Notes under the pieces: model-generated
Seen by the model: the letters and a program-made list of their open reading frames with translations, nothing else
What the model was told of the DNA's origin: nothing
Databases searched by the model: none
In this document: positions 32,240 to 39,975 of the stretch, piece after piece
How the letters are laid out: every line of letters begins with the position of its first letter
How positions within the stretch are numbered: the stretch's first letter is position 1
Translations under genes and position numbers: made by a program
Source: an uncultured SAR86 cluster bacterium
GTDB taxonomy: Bacteria; Pseudomonadota; Gammaproteobacteria; Magnimaribacterales; D2472
Length of the DNA: 40,010 nucleotides
NCBI GenBank assembly: GCA_902627055.1
Contig: CACOHS010000009.1
Coordinates: 1 to 40,010 of the forward strand
Direction: 5' to 3'

Positions 32240-33148
32240 ATGAAAAATTTCAATGAAAAAGTAGCTGTTGTTACTGGAGCTGGATCTGGAATCGGAAGGT
32301 ATTTATCTATCCTTTTAGCAGCAGACGGGGCTGATGTCTGTGTTTGTGATATCAACGAAAAGACGTTAGGCGAAACTGTTGATATGTTAAGGAAATATAA
32401 TGTGTCGGTTTCCTCTCATATTTTAGATGTCTCTAATAAAGAATCTGTAAAGGCCCTTCCGAGAAAAGTAATAGAGAATCATGGAAAGGTAGATTTGGTT
32501 TTTAATAATGCAGGTGTAGGCAGTGGCTCGTATTTTCAAGATATGGATGAAGAAAATTGGGACTGGGTAATGGGTATCAATTTTGATGGAGTGGTAAATA
32601 GCACAAGAGCTTTTATACCTCATATGATTAATAACTCTGAAGCCGCTATTGTGAATACATCGTCAATATTTGGGATGGTTACTGTGCCAGGTCAAACTGT
32701 CTATCATGCTACTAAGTTTGCTGTTAGGGGGTTTACGGAAAGTCTTGCACTAGAGATGAAACAAACAAACCCTAACTTACAAATTCACTGTGTGCATCCA
32801 GGACATATTGGAACAAATATTGCTTCTGATGCAAGAATGACTGACGAAGACTTTAGAAAGTCTCAAGAAATTAATGCACAATCATCCATGTTAAGTAAAA
32901 ATCCTCCTAAATCACAAAAAGAAATGGGTGAGCTTTTTAAAAACAATGGCATGCACCCCAGCAAAGCAGCAAAAATAATTCTTAATGGAGTAAAGAGGAA
33001 CAAAAGTAAAATTTTTGTTGGACTTGATGCAAAGCTATTAGATCTTTCTCAGAGGTTGTTTCCCAGACATTATCATAAGACATGGATATTTTTTATCCCC
33101 TTGTTGATGTTCTTCAGGAACAAAAAACCATTAAAGTCGATAGATTAA
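32240..33148 (+). CDS. SDR family oxidoreductase
   Basis: A 302-residue short-chain dehydrogenase with TGAGSGIG (12-19), NNAG (89-92) and the Ser142-Tyr155-Lys159 set. Asp37 at the end of beta-2 suggests NAD. The N-terminal MKNFxxKVAVxTGAGSGIGR is nearly identical to the SDR at 4166-5011, marking the two as paralogues. The last 50 residues include a hydrophobic segment (IFFIPLLMFF) that may attach the enzyme to the membrane. All its arginine codons are AGA or AGG, unlike the next gene. An AGGA site sits ten bases before the ATG. Confidence 0.92.
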   Translation: MKNFNEKVAVVTGAGSGIGRYLSILLAADGADVCVCDINEKTLGETVDMLRKYNVSVSSHILDVSNKESVKALPRKVIENHGKVDLVFNNAGVGSGSYFQDMDEENWDWVMGINFDGVVNSTRAFIPHMINNSEAAIVNTSSIFGMVTVPGQTVYHATKFAVRGFTESLALEMKQTNPNLQIHCVHPGHIGTNIASDARMTDEDFRKSQEINAQSSMLSKNPPKSQKEMGELFKNNGMHPSKAAKIILNGVKRNKSKIFVGLDAKLLDLSQRLFPRHYHKTWIFFIPLLMFFRNKKPLKSID

Positions 33149-33162
33149 ATTTTAAAATTTTG

Positions 33163-34674
33163 ATGATTCTTAGCTTTATACAAAACTGCCTCTTCGCCTT
33201 CTTGATATTTTGTATTGTCACAATTAATCAAGCTCATGCAGATGAATTTAAAGTTGGATTTGCAAAAATCTCAATCACACCAGATCTGATTGATGACTGG
33301 GAAGACGTAAACAACGATGCTCAATTCGATTCAGATATTGATTTGTGGACTGACGTCAATGGTAATGGACAATTTGATGCTGTTTGGATGGCAGGCTTTC
33401 AAAATAAGCGGCCAGCTCAAGGCATTAAAGATGATCTGATGGCAGTAGCCACAGTTATTGATGATGGCGAAAGTCGCATTGGAATCATAAGTGCTGACAC
33501 CATTGGATTAATGCGTAAATTTGTTCTCAACGTCCGAGAGGATGTTCCTGCTGAATGGGGTATAGATTATCTCATGATCCATGCAACGCACAATCACGAA
33601 GGTCCGGATACTCAAGGTCTTTGGGGACCAAGTTTTTTTAAAAGTGGTGTTGATGATGAGTATATGAGGCAACTCAAACAAAATTTTTTAACTGCTTTAA
33701 ATAAAGCCATAGAAAACTTGGAGCCTGCACAAATGAGTTTGGCATTAATACCAACTAACCCTATTACCCCTATCAAAGATAAACGCAAACCCATTGTAAT
33801 TGATGACGATATTCGGGCAGTATTATTTAATCGTCCTGATGGCTCGATCATAGGGTCATTAATAAATTTTGGAATTCACGTTGAACTTACTTGGGATAAA
33901 AATCTAGAATTAACCTCAGATGTTGCAGGTTATTTAAGACGTGGTATCAGCGATGGTATTTACTATGGTGATCAACTCATTAAACCTGGACTTGGTGGGA
34001 CTACATTATGGCTCACAGGAAATATTGGAGGCTTAATGACATCAGGCCCAACCGATCCAATCTATGATCCTTTTATAAAAGAAACATTCACGCAACCAAG
34101 TCATGAAAAAGCTCAAGCTTATGGCTATAGCCTAGCCAATAGTGTTATAGATGCTTTTTATGCAGGTGAATTTTATCGATCTCCTGAGCCAAAATTAAAT
34201 GTTAGCGCATTGGAAGTAGAATTAGGCATTGAAAATTTTATGCTCTCAATAGGCACTTTGCTAGGTATTATCGATAGTGATCCCAAGTTTAATTTCAGAT
34301 ACCCATTCATTCGATATCTCAGTGAAGTAGCATTTATAGAATTAGGAGATGCAACCATTACAGGCATTCCTGGAGAGCTCTATCCAGAGATTGCTGTTGG
34401 TGGCATTGAAAATCCTTTAGGCGCAGATTACACCATGGCTGCGCAAGAAGTACCGCATTTGCGCAGTCAGCTCCCAGGTAAGCTCAATCTAATGGTCAAT
34501 TTAGCAAATGATGCCATTGGCTATATCATTCCTAAAAGTGAATGGGACAACGAGGCTCCTTGGATCTATGATGAAGAAGATGAAACTTATGGCGAAGTTG
34601 TATCTTTAGGGCCAAATACTGGCCCCATAATCCATCAAAATATTATCAAACTGATAGAAGAATCAAAAGATTAG
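33163..34674 (+). CDS. Neutral/alkaline ceramidase-like exported hydrolase
   Basis: A 503-residue protein started at the ATG at 33163, where a signal peptide (ending QAHA at about 25) begins; the longer frame to 33082 overlaps the SDR and is unlikely. The mature start, FKVGFAKISITPDL, and HATHNHEGPDTQG, INFGIHVEL and GIPGELYPE blocks resemble the N-terminal domain of non-lysosomal ceramidases, with His and Glu zinc ligands. Two aspartate-rich segments, DVNNDAQFD and DVNGNGQFD, look like calcium-binding loops inserted near the start. It lacks the usual C-terminal domain. Arginine codons are mainly CGN, unlike its neighbours. Substrate (an amide lipid or other ester/amide) is inferred. Confidence 0.78.
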   Translation: MILSFIQNCLFAFLIFCIVTINQAHADEFKVGFAKISITPDLIDDWEDVNNDAQFDSDIDLWTDVNGNGQFDAVWMAGFQNKRPAQGIKDDLMAVATVIDDGESRIGIISADTIGLMRKFVLNVREDVPAEWGIDYLMIHATHNHEGPDTQGLWGPSFFKSGVDDEYMRQLKQNFLTALNKAIENLEPAQMSLALIPTNPITPIKDKRKPIVIDDDIRAVLFNRPDGSIIGSLINFGIHVELTWDKNLELTSDVAGYLRRGISDGIYYGDQLIKPGLGGTTLWLTGNIGGLMTSGPTDPIYDPFIKETFTQPSHEKAQAYGYSLANSVIDAFYAGEFYRSPEPKLNVSALEVELGIENFMLSIGTLLGIIDSDPKFNFRYPFIRYLSEVAFIELGDATITGIPGELYPEIAVGGIENPLGADYTMAAQEVPHLRSQLPGKLNLMVNLANDAIGYIIPKSEWDNEAPWIYDEEDETYGEVVSLGPNTGPIIHQNIIKLIEESKD

Positions 34675-34683
34675 ATTTTTTGA

Positions 34684-34689
34684 TATAGT
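34684..34689 (+). promoter_or_regulatory. -10 box (TATAGT) of the Rid-family gene, leaderless
   Basis: TATAGT is followed by seven bases (ATTTTTT) and the ATG at 34697. The box lies ten bases past the stop of the ceramidase-like gene, so the Rid-family gene probably has its own transcript. Confidence 0.45.
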
Positions 34690-34696
34690 ATTTTTT

Positions 34697-35083
34697 ATGA
34701 AGAAAAAATTATTAAGATCGGGTCCATATGCGGATTTCTTTTCACAGGGAGTCTTGGTAGACAAATTATTAACTCTTGCTGGACAAGTGGGTACAGATGA
34801 TGCAGGAAACACTCCAGAAAGCATCGAAGCGCAAATGAAAAATTGCTACAAGAACATCAAAGACATTCTTGCAGAATATGGGGCTACCATGGATAACATA
34901 ATTGATGAAGTTTGGTTTGTTACTGACGTGGAAGATTGCATGCAAAATGTAAATGATATTTTTAATGCCAGAGAAGAAATCTATGGATGCAAACCTGAAG
35001 TATCACAAACGTTAGTTGGTGTCACAGCTTTAGTTGATCCAGCACTAAAAATTGAGATTAAGTGCACAGCATACTTAGATTAA
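34697..35083 (+). CDS. Rid-family protein lacking the deaminase arginine
   Basis: A 128-residue RidA/YjgF-like protein with the family phrases LLTLAGQVGTDDAGN, DILAEYGATMDNI and VGVTALVDPALKIEIKC. True RidA enzymes hydrolyse reactive enamines with an Arg just before this last strand; here the matching position is Leu112, while Glu120 is kept. It is therefore probably one of the Rid subgroups without 2-aminoacrylate deaminase activity, perhaps acting in a catabolic pathway. It is followed by an EthD-like gene 54 bases on. Confidence 0.88.
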   Translation: MKKKLLRSGPYADFFSQGVLVDKLLTLAGQVGTDDAGNTPESIEAQMKNCYKNIKDILAEYGATMDNIIDEVWFVTDVEDCMQNVNDIFNAREEIYGCKPEVSQTLVGVTALVDPALKIEIKCTAYLD

Positions 35084-35137
35084 TTAGTAATATTTGGAAA
35101 ATTAATTCATTGTAAAAAGTAATTCTTAAAACCAATC

Positions 35138-35488
35138 ATGCCAAAACTCATTGCACTTATCAGCAAAAAATCTTCAATATCTGAGGAAGACTTTAAAAAT
35201 TATTACGAAAGCAATCATGCACCACTAATTGAAAGCCTATTCCCAACTTTAAGTGGCTATACCAGAACCTATCTTTTTGAATCTAATTTATTGGGTGATA
35301 CCTTGCCATTAGAATCGGATGGTGCTCAAAGTCAGTTTAATGTAATAACTGAGCTTACTTTTAAAGATGAGGAGGATTTAAATCAATTCTTTGAAAGAGG
35401 AACTCATCAAGACGTAGTTGAAGCCATAAGGGCTGATGAGGCAAACTTTTTGGATGGCGAAAAGACAATTATGTATCGAGTTGAATAG
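35138..35488 (+). CDS. EthD-like small protein
   Basis: A 116-residue ferredoxin-like-fold protein. The opening KLIALISKKSSISEEDFKNYY and ESNHAPLIESLFPTLSGYTR match the EthD domain. The family takes part in degradation pathways, often as dimers, without one agreed activity. It may share a pathway with the Rid-like protein and ceramidase-like enzyme before it. Confidence 0.8.
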   Translation: MPKLIALISKKSSISEEDFKNYYESNHAPLIESLFPTLSGYTRTYLFESNLLGDTLPLESDGAQSQFNVITELTFKDEEDLNQFFERGTHQDVVEAIRADEANFLDGEKTIMYRVE

Positions 35489-35496
35489 GAAATAAT

Positions 35497-35742
35497 CTAG
35501 CTGCTTACTATTTTTAAGCTGCCCAATTCATTTTCAAACATTTGCAAATACATTCTCTCCAGTTCTGATTTTTCTCTTGAAAGTAATGTTTCTTTATCTT
35601 TAGAAGAAAATAAATTATTACCATCTTTATCCAATGCTTTTAGTATTAAAGCATCAACAAAATACTCTTTATCAGAGTTATTCGAAGAATAGTGAAGCAA
35701 ATCTATCTCATAGAGCGTTAATGGTTTGGAATATATTTTCAT
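35497..35742 (-). CDS. 81-residue hypothetical protein
   Basis: A short frame, mostly helical, with VDALILKALDKDGNNLFSSKD then KETLLSREKSELERMYLQ. The phrase ALDKDGNNLFSSKDKETLL faintly resembles phage tail-assembly chaperones, but length and context give little support. It lies convergent with the EthD-like gene and upstream of, and divergent from, the small Cys-rich gene. Real but unnamed. Confidence 0.4.
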   Translation of the reverse strand: MKIYSKPLTLYEIDLLHYSSNNSDKEYFVDALILKALDKDGNNLFSSKDKETLLSREKSELERMYLQMFENELGSLKIVSS

Positions 35743-35771
35743 ATTTTAATAATAACTTAACAAATCTTAGT

Positions 35772-35777
35772 TATTAT
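35772..35777 (+). promoter_or_regulatory. -10-like box (TATTAT) of the Cys-rich protein/TonB receptor unit
   Basis: TATTAT is followed by six bases (ATAAAA) and the GTG at 35784, giving the same geometry as other leaderless candidates. AT-richness here makes the call uncertain. Confidence 0.3.
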
Positions 35778-35783
35778 ATAAAA

Positions 35784-36086
35784 GTGATTTACCAAAAAAA
35801 TGCATATAGTCTCCTTTCGGTTTGCCTGCTTTTTTCAACTTTCGTTTTTTCTCAATTAACAGAAGCCTCGCATCTATTTGAAGAAGATTGTCACGAACAG
35901 AATTGTTTTATTTGCCCGAATGGTGGAGATGACAAATTTATAGCCTCATCTGCTCAAGAAGAAGAAGCAAATTTCGAAAGTTTTTTAAGTTTCTCTTTTG
36001 TAAATCAATTTTCTCATTGCTCAACTAAATTAAATACTCCAATAAGAGCTCCGCCATTTTTACGCATATCTACTTCACATGCATAA
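35784..36086 (+). CDS. Small exported Cys/His-rich protein preceding a TonB receptor
   Basis: About 100 residues from the GTG at 35784; a frame open to 35634 would overlap the opposite gene and is less likely. After a signal peptide (through TEAS) comes HLFEEDCHEQNCFIC, a compact Cys/His cluster suited to metal binding, then an acidic stretch and a C-terminal RAPP motif. Short proteins of this form often precede metal-related TonB receptors. The gene overlaps the following receptor by eight bases, so translation is coupled. Metal and role are inferred. Confidence 0.55.
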   Translation: MIYQKNAYSLLSVCLLFSTFVFSQLTEASHLFEEDCHEQNCFICPNGGDDKFIASSAQEEEANFESFLSFSFVNQFSHCSTKLNTPIRAPPFLRISTSHA

Positions 36087-38034
36087 TTCCATAAAATACA
36101 TTTCTAATTTTTTATTCCTAATAGTTTTAATTCCTGCAATAAATATTCAGCCATTATGTTCCTCGCCCTCACATGATGCAGAGGAATTAATTGTTATTTC
36201 ATTAAGAAATCAACGCAGCTTTGAGCAACAACCTTCCCGCTTAGAAGTACTTGGGGGTGAAGAAATCAATGAAAAAGCAAACATGAAGCCAGGTGATATT
36301 AGAATGCTGCTAAATGAAATAACTGGTATACATGTTCAACAAACTTCTCCAATTAGCTTTAATTCAAGCATAAGAATTCAGGGTTTAAATGGAAAATATA
36401 CTCAAATTTTACGAGATGGTATGCCTCTGTATGGTGGCTTTTCTTCCGGTTTAGGTCTCTTGCAAATAGCGCCTTTAGATCTCAAGCAAGTAGAAGTAAT
36501 TAAAGGAGCTAACTCAACCTTATATGGTGGTGGTGCAATTGCAGGATTAGTAAATTTAATTACCAAGAAACCAACCGAAGAGAACGAACATTCATTTCTG
36601 ATTAACAAAACTTCTTCTAAGGGTATTGATTTGAGTAGTTATTCATCCATTAAAAATGAGGCATTTGGCGCAACTCTTTTTACATCATTTAATTATAGCG
36701 ACGCATTTGATCCAGCTAAAAATGGATTTAGCGCTATTCCAAAATTTGATCGTTGGACTTTTAATCCTCGTATTTTTTTTGAAGGTGCTAAAAGTGAATT
36801 GAAGATAGCTTTGAATGCCATCCAAGAGGATCGTTTGGGCGGATATATGCAATATGTAAATAAAAAAAATAATGTTCCTGCATATTTTGAACAGATCAAT
36901 ACAGATCGACTATCCTCTCAAATTGAATATATCCGTGAACTGAACTCAGGCAATGAAATTGTTTTTAAAAATAGCATCAATCATTATCAGCAAGAACTCA
37001 AAATTCCTACATATTTTTTTGCCGGCACTCAAACATCAAGCTTTTCTGAACTTCACTTGCTTGGAGCATCGCAGAAATTAGATTGGGTTGTTGGCATTAA
37101 TCTATGGACTGAAAAATTTGACCAGGAAAAACCTGATTCATTACAAAACCTAGATTTAAACACTGAAACATGGGGATTGTTTACCCAGGGTACATTCTTA
37201 ATTAATGACTATTGGTCCCTTGAAAGCGGCTTGCGTGTTGATCAAACATCTGACTATGGAAGCTTTGTTCTACCTCGTATTTCTTTTTTATACACGCCTG
37301 ATGAATCATTATCACTCCGTTTAGGAGGAGGTTTAGGCTATAAAGAGCCCTCATCATTTAATGATGAAGCAGAGTCAATCAAGTATAAAAATTTATTGCC
37401 ATTAGATGCTGATCAACTGGAAGCAGAAGAATCATCAGGAATCAATTTTGATATAAATAAGAGCATTGAATTTGATTCAGGCATTGACCTTAATCTTAAT
37501 CTTTTATTGTTTTATACAAAGGTTGATAGGCCCCTTGGACTATCAGAGGTAAACAATAATCAATATGCATTTATTCAATCTGATGATCATCTAGATACTC
37601 AAGGGTTTGAACTGACCAGTGTATTCAAATGGGATGATTGGAAATATTACTTTGGTTACACTCATGCAGATGTGGAGATCCATCAGCAAAACAAAATTTC
37701 TACAGCTCCCCTTATGCCAAAAGAAAGAGTAAATAATATTTTTGTTTATGAGCGTGAAGACGACTTCAGAATAGGCCTTGAAGCATATTACTATGGTGAA
37801 CAGGTGCTAACTGATGGCAGTAAATCAAGAGATTTTTGGATCTATGGATTGATGATGGAGAAGATTTTTAAAAATGATTTTTCAGTATTTCTTAATTTTG
37901 AAAACTTTTCTGATACTCGTCAGACTAAATTTGGCCCAGTTTACACTGGCACAAAACTAGATCCTGTTTTTTCAGAGATCTATGCTCCCTTAGATGGGTT
38001 TGTCATCAATGGTGGATTCAAAATAAAGCTCTAG
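36079..38034 (+). CDS. TonB-dependent receptor
   Basis: A 651-residue receptor, the smallest of the four. Signal peptide of about 30 residues, TonB box EELIVIS, plug motifs (SIRIQGLNGKYTQILRDG, VEVIKGANSTLYGGGAIAGLVNLITKKP) and barrel ending FKIKL. The size and plug are like siderophore/metal receptors (CirA/FecA type) rather than the large marine organic-nutrient type. Upstream is a coupled Cys/His-rich exported protein. Arginine is encoded mainly by CGN, in contrast with the AGA-rich heme receptor at 24239, suggesting a separate origin. The ligand is unknown. Confidence 0.92.
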   Translation: MHNSIKYISNFLFLIVLIPAINIQPLCSSPSHDAEELIVISLRNQRSFEQQPSRLEVLGGEEINEKANMKPGDIRMLLNEITGIHVQQTSPISFNSSIRIQGLNGKYTQILRDGMPLYGGFSSGLGLLQIAPLDLKQVEVIKGANSTLYGGGAIAGLVNLITKKPTEENEHSFLINKTSSKGIDLSSYSSIKNEAFGATLFTSFNYSDAFDPAKNGFSAIPKFDRWTFNPRIFFEGAKSELKIALNAIQEDRLGGYMQYVNKKNNVPAYFEQINTDRLSSQIEYIRELNSGNEIVFKNSINHYQQELKIPTYFFAGTQTSSFSELHLLGASQKLDWVVGINLWTEKFDQEKPDSLQNLDLNTETWGLFTQGTFLINDYWSLESGLRVDQTSDYGSFVLPRISFLYTPDESLSLRLGGGLGYKEPSSFNDEAESIKYKNLLPLDADQLEAEESSGINFDINKSIEFDSGIDLNLNLLLFYTKVDRPLGLSEVNNNQYAFIQSDDHLDTQGFELTSVFKWDDWKYYFGYTHADVEIHQQNKISTAPLMPKERVNNIFVYEREDDFRIGLEAYYYGEQVLTDGSKSRDFWIYGLMMEKIFKNDFSVFLNFENFSDTRQTKFGPVYTGTKLDPVFSEIYAPLDGFVINGGFKIKL

Positions 38035-38074
38035 CTTATTAATCTGATTATTTATTTTGTGTATTATTTAAGTG

Positions 38075-38455
38075 ATGAGGTTCTCAAAAAATAAAGTAGC
38101 ATTCACTTGGTGGTTTGTCGTTATTCTTTTTATGCTTATCTGGCCGATGTTTGTGGGTCCATATATAGCCATTAATAATCCTTCATTTTTTTTAGAGTCT
38201 GAGGTGACATTAAGCTCAAGTCTCTATATTGCGAGAAATCTTGCAGTCGGACTGGCTTTTCTTTTTGCAATTTTGATTAGGAATGCTTTTATGTTATTTA
38301 TCTTAATTATCATAAGACTTATTACTGATTTGATAGATGCTCCGGTTTTCTTAGCTTTCAAAACTCCAGATTTGGTTGTTCTAATTTTTATCTTTGCTTT
38401 ATTTTGTTACATTCCTGCAATTTTTGGATTGCGTTATCTCTGGAAGCAATTATGA
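38075..38455 (+). CDS. Four-helix membrane protein of unknown function
   Basis: A 126-residue protein with about four hydrophobic segments (roughly 9-31, 46-66, 67-85 and 98-120). I do not recognise the family. It starts with the ATG at 38075, 40 bases after the TonB receptor stop, possibly in the same transcript. It has mixed AGR and CGN arginine codons. Confidence 0.6.
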   Translation: MRFSKNKVAFTWWFVVILFMLIWPMFVGPYIAINNPSFFLESEVTLSSSLYIARNLAVGLAFLFAILIRNAFMLFILIIIRLITDLIDAPVFLAFKTPDLVVLIFIFALFCYIPAIFGLRYLWKQL

Positions 38456-38472
38456 ATAAATCATTCTAGAAA

Positions 38473-38625
38473 ATGCACTATTTATTTGCGCTAATCGGGA
38501 TAATTTCTTTAGTTATAATCTTTTTACTTCTTTTAAAGAAAAGAAAAGTAAATGCTCTTAAGAAGAGTAATGATAGATTAAATAAAGAAATTAACGAATT
38601 AGAATCTAGAATTAGTGACAAGTAA
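38473..38625 (+). CDS. 50-residue membrane protein with coiled-coil tail
   Basis: A short frame: one hydrophobic helix (residues 3-21) followed by a basic patch KKRK and a charged helical tail (KSNDRLNKEINELESRI) with a heptad-like pattern. This is the layout of a small anchored coiled-coil protein. It starts 17 bases after the four-helix membrane protein. No family recognised. Confidence 0.45.
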   Translation: MHYLFALIGIISLVIIFLLLLKKRKVNALKKSNDRLNKEINELESRISDK

Positions 38626-38679
38626 CAATAAATACCTAAGTATCTCTGACCTTACATCTGTTAGGCTTAAAAAAAGCTT

Positions 38680-38979
38680 TTATACATCACAAACTAATTG
38701 CCCAAGTATATTTTTACTTTTAAATATCATTTTTTTCTCTTTGGTATTTGTCTCTAGTAATTGAAAGTTGATTTCATTTTTTGAAGTATTAATCTTAGCA
38801 ATCAAACCTTCGCTAATAATTGTTTCTTTATCTTTGATGCTAAATTTTTTTTCATCTATGTCTAAATTAATTTGATATTTATTTTTGCTGCTATCAAAAC
38901 AGTCTATGGTAAATTCATTATGATCTTCAGCTAACATCGAGGGTGATAGGAGTATCAATGTGAGGAGGATATTTGTCAT
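38680..38979 (-). CDS. Small exported protein of unknown function
   Basis: About 99 residues from the ATG at 38979; the upstream ATG at 38997 would add six residues. Signal peptide through SMLA, then a beta-rich mature part with Cys near both ends (FTIDCFD and LVCDV) that may form a disulfide. Similar in length and plan to the lipoprotein at 31707-32021. No family recognised. Confidence 0.5.
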   Translation of the reverse strand: MTNILLTLILLSPSMLAEDHNEFTIDCFDSSKNKYQINLDIDEKKFSIKDKETIISEGLIAKINTSKNEINFQLLETNTKEKKMIFKSKNILGQLVCDV

Positions 38980-39013
38980 ACTTAAATAATACACCATAAA
39001 AAGTTACATAGAC

Positions 39014-39032
39014 GGACTCAACCATGGACTCA
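39014..39032. repeat. Pair of GGACTCA direct repeats
   Basis: GGACTCA at 39014-39020 and again at 39026-39032, with a 12-base period, lie beyond the 3' end of tRNA-Glu. The position and period resemble integrase arm-type sites, but two copies are weak evidence. Confidence 0.35.
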
Positions 39033-39037
39033 TTGCC

Positions 39038-39075
39038 AAAAAAAGAACCCTATAAACGTTGTATCTATAGGGTTC
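39038..39075 (-). terminator. Rho-independent terminator of tRNA-Glu
   Basis: On the minus strand GAACCCTATA and TATAGGGTTC pair in a 10-base stem with an 11-base loop and are followed by seven T. It ends ten bases after the tRNA CCA. Confidence 0.92.
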
Positions 39076-39085
39076 TCAAAGAAAT

Positions 39086-39161
39086 TGGCATCCCGTAGGG
39101 GAGTCGAACCCCTGTTGCCGAGATGAAAACCCGGTGTCCTAGGCCTCTAGACGAACGGGAC
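39086..39161 (-). tRNA. tRNA-Glu (anticodon UUC)
   Basis: A 76-base cloverleaf with encoded CCA. Acceptor stem GTCCCGT/ACGGGAT, D arm, anticodon stem CCGGG/CTCGG with loop TTTTCAT giving anticodon TTC (Glu), T arm AGGGG/CCCCT with loop TTCGACT. The first acceptor pair is G1-U72 rather than the usual G1-C72. The GAA codon is read by it, and with AT-rich coding this is likely the main glutamate tRNA. A terminator follows directly. Confidence 0.96.
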
Positions 39162-39213
39162 TAGATTGCGGCAATTATAAAACCTAAAAAAGTTAATGAA
39201 AACCCTTGAAGGT

Positions 39214-39939
39214 TCATTTAATTCTATTATTTATAGCTTTTAAAAAGCCACGTAAAAAGTTTCCTTCCATCTGATCGGGATAGAGTCTTCGAAACATTCT
39301 TTCCATTCTAGTCATAATTTGCTTTGGATTTTCTGGATCTACAAGTTCTAAAGCCGCAACAGTTTCTTCAAAGTGTTTAATGAGATTATTAAGTTCCTCA
39401 GAAGTATATGCTGGAAAATCTTGCCATTTGCTTATAGGATCATTTTGTGAGGCTTGATAAAGCTCATAGCAAATCACCTGAGCTGACATTGCAATGTTTA
39501 AAACAGGATATTCTGGATGCGCAGGAATTATTAGGTGCTTGTTAGCTAATTGTAACTCTTCGTTGGTAAGCCCCCTATCCTCACGACCAAATAAAATTGA
39601 TACTTCAATTTTGTTGGTTGCTAATTCATATATTTCATCAGCTGCATCTCTTGCTGTTACTGTTGGCCAATCTATGGTGCGCTCTCTGGCTGAGGTTGCA
39701 TAAATTACTTTTGAATTTTGTACAGCACTTTCAATGGAAGTAAATGTTTTAGCTTTGTCTAAAATATCAACTGCGTTGCCAGCTAATGCAATTGCTTCTT
39801 GATGTGGAAATTTCTTAGGATTGATAAGAGCTAAATTACTCAAACCCATGTTTTTCATTGCTCTAGCTACTGAACCAATGTTTCCTGGGTGCGATGTTTC
39901 AACCAAAACTATTTGTATCAGGCTATTCGTGGGATTCAT
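39214..39939 (-). CDS. trmJ: tRNA (cytidine/uridine-2'-O-)-methyltransferase TrmJ
   Basis: A 241-residue SPOUT methyltransferase. The N-terminal TSHPGNIGSVARAMKNMG, middle LFGREDRGLTNEE and C-terminal IPAHPEYPVLNIAMSAQ blocks form the knotted SAM site. TrmJ methylates the ribose at position 32 in the anticodon loop of several tRNAs. The C-terminal extension (about 70 residues) fits the TrmJ type. It is divergent from a gene starting like suhB, a pairing conserved in gammaproteobacteria. A GATAAT six bases before the ATG suggests a leaderless mRNA. Confidence 0.93.
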   Translation of the reverse strand: MNPTNSLIQIVLVETSHPGNIGSVARAMKNMGLSNLALINPKKFPHQEAIALAGNAVDILDKAKTFTSIESAVQNSKVIYATSARERTIDWPTVTARDAADEIYELATNKIEVSILFGREDRGLTNEELQLANKHLIIPAHPEYPVLNIAMSAQVICYELYQASQNDPISKWQDFPAYTSEELNNLIKHFEETVAALELVDPENPKQIMTRMERMFRRLYPDQMEGNFLRGFLKAINNRIK

Positions 39940-39945
39940 ATAACT

Positions 39946-39951
39946 ATTATC
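39946..39951 (-). promoter_or_regulatory. -10 box (GATAAT) of trmJ, leaderless
   Basis: On the minus strand GATAAT is followed by six bases (AGTTAT) and the ATG at 39939. Only 36 bases separate the trmJ and suhB start codons, so both divergent promoters must share this space. Confidence 0.45.
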
Positions 39952-39962
39952 ATCATTTCCGC

Positions 39963-39968
39963 TACAAT
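39963..39968 (+). promoter_or_regulatory. -10 box (TACAAT) of the suhB-like gene, leaderless
   Basis: TACAAT is followed by seven bases (ATGCGAC) and the ATG at 39976, predicting transcription from at or beside the start codon. No ribosome site is seen. Confidence 0.5.
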
Positions 39969-39975
39969 ATGCGAC

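Noticed and set aside
35497-35742. Phage tail-assembly chaperone remnant
   Set aside because: The resemblance is one short phrase, and no other phage gene is in the region.
35634-35783. Upstream extension of the Cys-rich protein
   Set aside because: It overlaps the opposite-strand gene and lacks a signal-peptide start; the GTG at 35784 with a -10 box fits better.
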